DNA from: CAZCWX01 sp964502465
Lineage (GTDB): Bacteria > Desulfobacterota > Binatia > Bin18
Direction of reading: 5' to 3'
Assembly (NCBI GenBank): GCA_964502465.1
Contig: CAZCWX010000525.1
Span: 1-10,367 of the forward strand
Length of the DNA stretch: 10,367 bases
A program made the translations under genes and the position numbers. Below, in pieces: positions 7,140 to 10,367 of the stretch. The first letter of the stretch is position 1; each line of letters begins with the position of its first letter. The notes beneath the pieces were generated by a model that worked only from the letters and a program-made list of their open reading frames with translations, made no database searches and was not told where the DNA came from.

Positions 7140-7224
7140 GCAAGAACGCGCATCGTCAGCCTTTTGTTGACGGTTGGGGGAAAAAGATGACATACATGGA
7201 AGACGACGAAGGAGGACGAACACG

Positions 7225-8259
7225 ATGAAACTTGATGTCATGCTCACAACCCGTGCGTTTGCGGCAGCAGGGAATCTGACCGAAACTGCTGAGGTTGCCA
7301 AGGCAGCCGAAGAGATGGGTTTTGCTGGCCTCTGGGGGGTGGAAAACCAACATGATCCGTTTCTGCCATTAGCCGTCGCTGCGACTGTCACCAACAAGAT
7401 CACCCTTGGGACCGCGATCGCGCTGGCTTTTCCCCGCAGTCCTATGTCTCTAGCGTACATTTCTTGGGACCTGCAAGCTGCGTCTCAAGGTCGCTTTATT
7501 CTTGGGCTCGGGACACAAGTGAAGGGTCACAATGAGCGGCGCTTCAGCGTGAAGTGGGAGTCTCCTGGCCCTAAACTGCGCGAGGTCATTCTGGCTTTGC
7601 GAGCTATTTGGGACTGCTGGCAGACCGGCACTCCACTGAACTATAAGGGACAATTTTATACATTCACCCTGATGACACCGGCATTTAGTCCTGGTCCCAT
7701 CACTCACCCGCGTCCACCGATCTACATCGCGGGTGTGAATCCCTATATCTGCCGTCTGGCTGGTGAGCTGTGCGAAGGCTTTCATGCACATCCGTTCCAT
7801 TCCGCCAAATACCTGCGCGAAGCAGTCTTGCTGCAGATTGAACAAGGAGCACAAAAAGCAGGTCGCAATCGCAAAGACGTCACGATGGTGACGTCTGCCT
7901 TTGTCATTATGGGTGACAGCAAAGACGAGATGGACAAGATGCGTGAGAAGGTCCGGCAGCAGATTGCTTTCTACGCCTCAACGCGGACATACAAACCAGT
8001 ACTGGACATTCATGGCTGGGGGGATGTGTGCTTCCGGCTCAGTGAGAAAGCGGCGAAAGGCGAGTGGGACAGTATGGCGAAAGAGATTACTGACGAGATG
8101 TTGGCTGAGTTCGCAGTGACGGGATCGCCGGACGAAATCCCAGGATTACTCAAGGCAAAGTATGATGGACTGCTTGATCGGGTGATGTTGTACCATGCGG
8201 ATCGCCCAGGTCAGCATGTGGCCCGGTGGAAAAAGCTTATCACAGCGTTTCATGAATAA
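7225..8259 (+). CDS. F420-dependent LLM class oxidoreductase, TIGR03617-like
   Basis: This is a 344-residue luciferase-like monooxygenase-fold (TIM barrel) protein. Segments closely resembling the TIGR03617 family include FAGLWGVENQHDPFLPLAVA (33-52), LGTAIALAFPRSPM (61-74), RFILGLGTQVKGHNERRFS (90-108), REVILALRAIWDCWQTG (119-135) and MTPAFSPGP (150-158). IAFYAST and LDIHGWGD follow in the C-terminal part. The family is predicted to use coenzyme F420 for hydride transfer; FMN cannot be excluded from sequence alone, and the substrate is unknown. ATG 7225 was chosen because GAAGGAGGA lies upstream and the family starts with MKLDVML-like residues. An in-frame ATG at 7174 would add 17 unconserved residues rich in arginine. 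The gene follows the crotonase gene by 85 bases and precedes the SnoaL-like gene by 17. A short open frame ends in the ATGA overlap at its start. Confidence 0.9.
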   Translation: MKLDVMLTTRAFAAAGNLTETAEVAKAAEEMGFAGLWGVENQHDPFLPLAVAATVTNKITLGTAIALAFPRSPMSLAYISWDLQAASQGRFILGLGTQVKGHNERRFSVKWESPGPKLREVILALRAIWDCWQTGTPLNYKGQFYTFTLMTPAFSPGPITHPRPPIYIAGVNPYICRLAGELCEGFHAHPFHSAKYLREAVLLQIEQGAQKAGRNRKDVTMVTSAFVIMGDSKDEMDKMREKVRQQIAFYASTRTYKPVLDIHGWGDVCFRLSEKAAKGEWDSMAKEITDEMLAEFAVTGSPDEIPGLLKAKYDGLLDRVMLYHADRPGQHVARWKKLITAFHE

Positions 8260-8276
8260 AGAAAACAGGAGGAAGT

Positions 8277-8675
8277 ATGTCTACTGAACAGAACAAAGAG
8301 GTCGTTCGTCGGGCGATTGCCGCACTCAGCAAAGGAGATATGGAAGGGTTTCTGGCTGACGCGGCTGATGATGTGACCCTGACCGTCATGGGGGCGGGAT
8401 TCTCGCCAATACAAGGCAAACAAAAAGTGCTCAAGGGCCTCCAGAATGCTCTGGTCGCGCGACTCGAAAACGGTGGCGCGATCGCCATGACCATCGAGAA
8501 TCTCATCGCCGAGGGTGACTCCGTCGCCGAGCAGGCCCGAGGAACAGCGCGGACGAAGGACGGCAAAGACTACAACAACACCTATTGTCGCGTATGGCGG
8601 ATTGTGAACGGCAAAGTCCAGTCAGTGCATGAGTATCTAGACACTGAGTTAGTACGGACGTGTTTATTCACCTGA
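8277..8675 (+). CDS. SnoaL-like / NTF2-fold (ketosteroid isomerase-related) protein
   Basis: This 132-residue protein has the alpha+beta cone layout of the NTF2/SnoaL superfamily. The first helices read NKEVVRRAIAALSKGDMEGFL (residues 6-26), followed by the first strand ADDVTLTVMG (29-38) and GKQKVLKGLQ (47-56). Later come IENLIAEGDSVAEQARGTA (73-91) and the closing strands TYCRVWRIVNGKVQSVHEYLDTELV (101-125). Members include isomerases, cyclases, dehydratases and many proteins of unknown activity. The gene starts 17 bases after the LLM oxidoreductase with ACAGGAGGA as its ribosome binding site, so the two are almost certainly cotranscribed. A role on a product of the oxidoreductase is a reasonable inference from that arrangement. 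No specific catalytic residue can be assigned with confidence. Confidence 0.85.
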   Translation: MSTEQNKEVVRRAIAALSKGDMEGFLADAADDVTLTVMGAGFSPIQGKQKVLKGLQNALVARLENGGAIAMTIENLIAEGDSVAEQARGTARTKDGKDYNNTYCRVWRIVNGKVQSVHEYLDTELVRTCLFT

Positions 8676-8855
8676 TACTCCCCTTGGTCTGGAGGGAGCC
8701 CTTCGATTCCGCTCAGGACAAGCTCCGCGGAATCCAGGGGCTTTGTGTCATCATCTGATCCTGGCTTCCGCTTTGCTTCAGCAGAGTGACGTCACTAGGG
8801 GATAAAGACTCGTCCTGCCATTCATGGTCTCACCGCAGCGAGGAAGCCGGTTCGC
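8676..8855. other. Convergent intergenic region with hairpins and a perfect 12-base palindrome
   Basis: These 180 bases lie between the convergent SnoaL-like gene and the AlbA_2 remnant and hold no plausible gene. They contain the inverted repeat at 8697-8742, described separately, and a perfect palindrome AGTGACGTCACT (8785-8796). The flanking TTCCGCTTTGCTTCAGC (8765-8781) resembles the TTCCGCT-type cores of the same repeat class. No clear T-tract terminator is visible for either strand. Confidence 0.6.
8697..8742. repeat. Inverted repeat related to the 5738-5816 element
   Basis: AGCCCTTCGATTCCGC (8697-8712) and GCGGAATCCAGGGGCT (8727-8742) are complementary at 14 of 16 positions, with a 14-base loop containing CTCAGGACA. 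The left arm shares CCCTTCGA and the following TCCGCT-like core with the repeat after the M81 gene. This supports a dispersed extragenic repeat family that favours gene 3' ends. It begins 21 bases after the SnoaL-like stop and could protect or end that transcript. Confidence 0.7.
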
Positions 8856-9158
8856 CTAAATACCGAGGATCTTTTTGTCACCCCAATCGATGGTTTCCGA
8901 TCTGACGGCTACGGGAGGACTGGTCCGATTCGCAATCAACGCAGCCAACCCGGCGGCGTCCTGGTGATGTGGTTGTATCCCTGTCACGGCGCCGTCATCT
9001 TCTACACCCAGCAGAAGTACACCTCCCTCAGTATTGGCCAAGGCGACAACAGCAGCCACGATTTCACGATCCGGCAAACCCTTGGCATCGCTCTTGAACT
9101 CGACCGTAAGGGTTTCGCCCGCTGCCAGCAGATTTAAGATTCCTCGTTCTAACGGATT
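8856..9158 (-). pseudogene. Truncated AlbA_2/Schlafen-type putative DNA-binding domain gene, 5' end cut by an insertion sequence
   Basis: The minus strand encodes about 100 residues beginning NPLERGILNLLAAGETLTVEFKSD-like, with EFKSDAKGL (20-28), VVALANTEGGVLLLGVEDDG (37-56), VTGIQPHH and IANRTSPPV. This is the typical start of AlbA_2 domain proteins ('RNA-binding' or 'ATP-binding domain-containing' in databases). Such proteins usually begin with a methionine directly before NPLE and are several hundred residues long. Here the codon before Asn is CAA, not ATG, and upstream sequence is insertion-sequence DNA. At the other end the frame stops at TAG 8856-8858 after ILGI, before the rest of the domain. 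I therefore see a remnant broken at both ends. A continuous 500-codon frame up to 10358 exists, but the part beyond 9158 is antisense to the transposase. Confidence 0.7.
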
Positions 9159-10367
9159 TTGTGGTGAGCTAAAGGACCAAAAGAGGGGTCGGGATGGACG
9201 CGCGAAGATCTGCCACACTGTGGAGTGATGAGCAACACAGAGGAAGAGACGCGGCAACCATCCCGTGGCCGCAACCATATCTGCGTGCCCTTTGGCAGTG
9301 AAGCCCAGTATCAAGCGTGTATCGAGGATGTCGTGCAGTATCGCAGCTATCTGACCCAGCTGAGTCACCAACACCCCGAACTGGTGCCGCAGGCACTGGC
9401 GCAGGGCTATACCTTCCATGACCGGTATCGCTCGCGCAAACAAGGCGTGGTCCTGCGGCGGATTAAGCTCCGGGCCACAGCAGAGGTGTTCACCCTGCGG
9501 CCGTCCTTTCTCCTGCCCTATTGTATTGCGCGGACGGAGGAAGTCGAAAAAGCGCTCTATTTGCGCCAGTGGGGTGTGCCGTTTGCGGCCCTGGCGTATG
9601 TGTTTGGGCGCAATGCCATGTTCTGGTATCGGGCCTGGCTGAGTCTGGGGCGGCCCAATCTGGTGGGCACGACCGTCAAAACGGCTGACAAGCTGCCTCT
9701 GGATCTGGTGGCGGATGAGAAGATCACCTGGTTGGCCGGAGAAGAAGTGGTGGTCCCGACTACGGTCGGCGGCGGGTGTGTGTTGGGCATTAGTGTTGCG
9801 GTGCAGGCCACGAGGGCGAGCTTGCAGGAAGCGTACGGCGAGTTTAAGACCGAAGCGACCGCGGTTTTTCCCGCCTACACCCCGCACGCCGTGTGCACGG
9901 ACGGGTTTGCGGCCACGCGGGACGCCTGGCGTCAGCTCTTTCCGCAGCTCACGGTGGTCCTCTGTTTCTTGCACGCCATCCTCAAACTCACGGAGCGGTG
10001 TCGGGGGGCGCTGCGCCGCCACGTCCTGGATCGCGCCTGGGCGGTCTATCAGGCGGGCACCAAAGCCCAGTTCGCCCAACGCTTGCGGCGGCTGGCCGAA
10101 TGGGCGCGGACCGCCCTGGACGGATCGCTGGCCCAGACGATGGCGAAAATGGCTGCGCATCGTGACGATTTTACCCCTGCCTATGACCATCCCCAGGCGG
10201 CGCGCACGACCAATGCGGTGGATCGGGTACATCATCATTTGGATCGGGTCTTGTACGCCATGCACTACTGTCATGGCCAACCAGCCAGTGCGCGGTTGGC
10301 GGTACGGGCCTGGGCACTGCAGTGGAATTTCCATCCCTATGGCGCCCGCTTGTGTCACGACCAGCCC
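9159..10367 (+). mobile_element. Insertion sequence, left end and transposase gene (right end outside window)
   Basis: A transposase frame begins 69 bases inside this segment and runs off the window. The left boundary is inferred at about 9159, where similarity to the AlbA_2 family stops on the minus strand. The segment starting TTGTGGTGAGCTAAAGGACC is the candidate terminal inverted repeat. The other end and any target duplication lie outside the window, so the boundary could be off by ten or more bases. Confidence 0.55.
9228..10367 (+). CDS. DDE-type transposase (partial, 3' end outside window)
   Basis: An open frame of 380 codons runs from ATG 9228 to the window edge without a stop. The central region has a DDE pattern: LPLDLVADEKITWLAGEEVV (157-176, Asp163), then GGGCVLGISVAVQA, then HAVCTDGFAATRDAW (220-234, Asp225), then VVLCFLHAILKLTERCRGA (243-261). 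The third acidic position probably lies in TTNAVDRVHHHLDRVL (327-342, Asp332 following Asn329). This resembles single-gene transposases with a C-[FL]-x-H helix after the second aspartate, but I cannot name the IS family. The N-terminal 110 residues probably bind the element ends. A GTG at 9225 is an alternative start. GGAG lies only two bases from the ATG, so initiation is not strongly marked. Its base composition is richer in G and C than the genes to the left. Confidence 0.8.
   Translation, partial: MSNTEEETRQPSRGRNHICVPFGSEAQYQACIEDVVQYRSYLTQLSHQHPELVPQALAQGYTFHDRYRSRKQGVVLRRIKLRATAEVFTLRPSFLLPYCIARTEEVEKALYLRQWGVPFAALAYVFGRNAMFWYRAWLSLGRPNLVGTTVKTADKLPLDLVADEKITWLAGEEVVVPTTVGGGCVLGISVAVQATRASLQEAYGEFKTEATAVFPAYTPHAVCTDGFAATRDAWRQLFPQLTVVLCFLHAILKLTERCRGALRRHVLDRAWAVYQAGTKAQFAQRLRRLAEWARTALDGSLAQTMAKMAAHRDDFTPAYDHPQAARTTNAVDRVHHHLDRVLYAMHYCHGQPASARLAVRAWALQWNFHPYGARLCHDQP

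Noticed and set aside
7174..7224. 17-residue N-terminal extension of the LLM oxidoreductase
   Set aside because: The extension is arginine-rich and unlike the family, while ATG 7225 has a clear GGAGG upstream.
6618..7460. 280-codon minus-strand open frame
   Set aside because: It is antisense to the crotonase and LLM oxidoreductase genes and has no recognisable domain.
9159..10358. Long minus-strand open frame (500 codons down to 8856) suggesting one large protein
   Set aside because: The part above 9158 is antisense to a well-supported transposase, has low-complexity proline/arginine/glutamine-rich composition and no recognisable domain. Only the last 100 codons resemble a real family.

Overview
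This is a bacterial window with nine intact or nearly intact protein genes, one gene remnant, and the 5' part of an insertion sequence. Nearly every gene has a strong GGAGG-type ribosome binding site. Two proteins, plus an N-terminal fragment of a third gene, suggest an uncultivated Gram-negative lineage that uses F420: a TIGR03617-type F420-dependent luciferase-like oxidoreductase, two Tat-exported proteins, and a SoxY-type carrier. Tectomicrobia/Entotheonella, Binatota or a former 'Deltaproteobacteria' lineage would fit. This placement is an inference from gene content and the style of the intergenic repeats, and it is weak.

Left part (1-3030, minus strand): a compact transcription unit reads from right to left. 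It contains a [2Fe-2S] small subunit, a Tat-exported molybdopterin large subunit of the isoquinoline 1-oxidoreductase type (xanthine dehydrogenase superfamily), and the N-terminal two thirds of a Tat-exported SoxY thiosulfate/sulfur carrier that runs off the left edge. A roughly 190-base divergent spacer (3031-3216) separates it from the plus-strand genes.

Middle (3217-8675, plus strand): a zinc-less quinone reductase/MDR-type dehydrogenase and an M81 (MlrC-like) metallopeptidase form a pair. A 335-base spacer follows. It is packed with inverted and tandem repeats, a terminator-like hairpin and a candidate promoter. After it come a 72-residue membrane protein, a crotonase-fold protein without the usual catalytic glutamates, the F420-dependent LLM oxidoreductase and a SnoaL-like NTF2-fold protein. 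The last three look like a small operon for oxidising and then rearranging an unidentified organic or CoA-linked substrate.

Right part (8676-10367): a second copy of the gene-end repeat family follows the SnoaL gene. Next is a convergent, truncated gene for an AlbA_2/Schlafen-type domain on the minus strand. Its initiation codon appears to have been cut off by an insertion sequence whose DDE transposase reads rightward out of the window. The transposase frame has no stop codon in the window. A misleading 500-codon open frame on the opposite strand is antisense to it and is fused by read-through to the AlbA_2 remnant.

I see no tRNA, rRNA, CRISPR array or obvious defence system. The points most worth a second look are the pairing of SoxY with a molybdenum hydroxylase, the repeat family at gene ends, the crotonase active-site changes, and the insertion sequence sitting at the start of the AlbA_2 gene.
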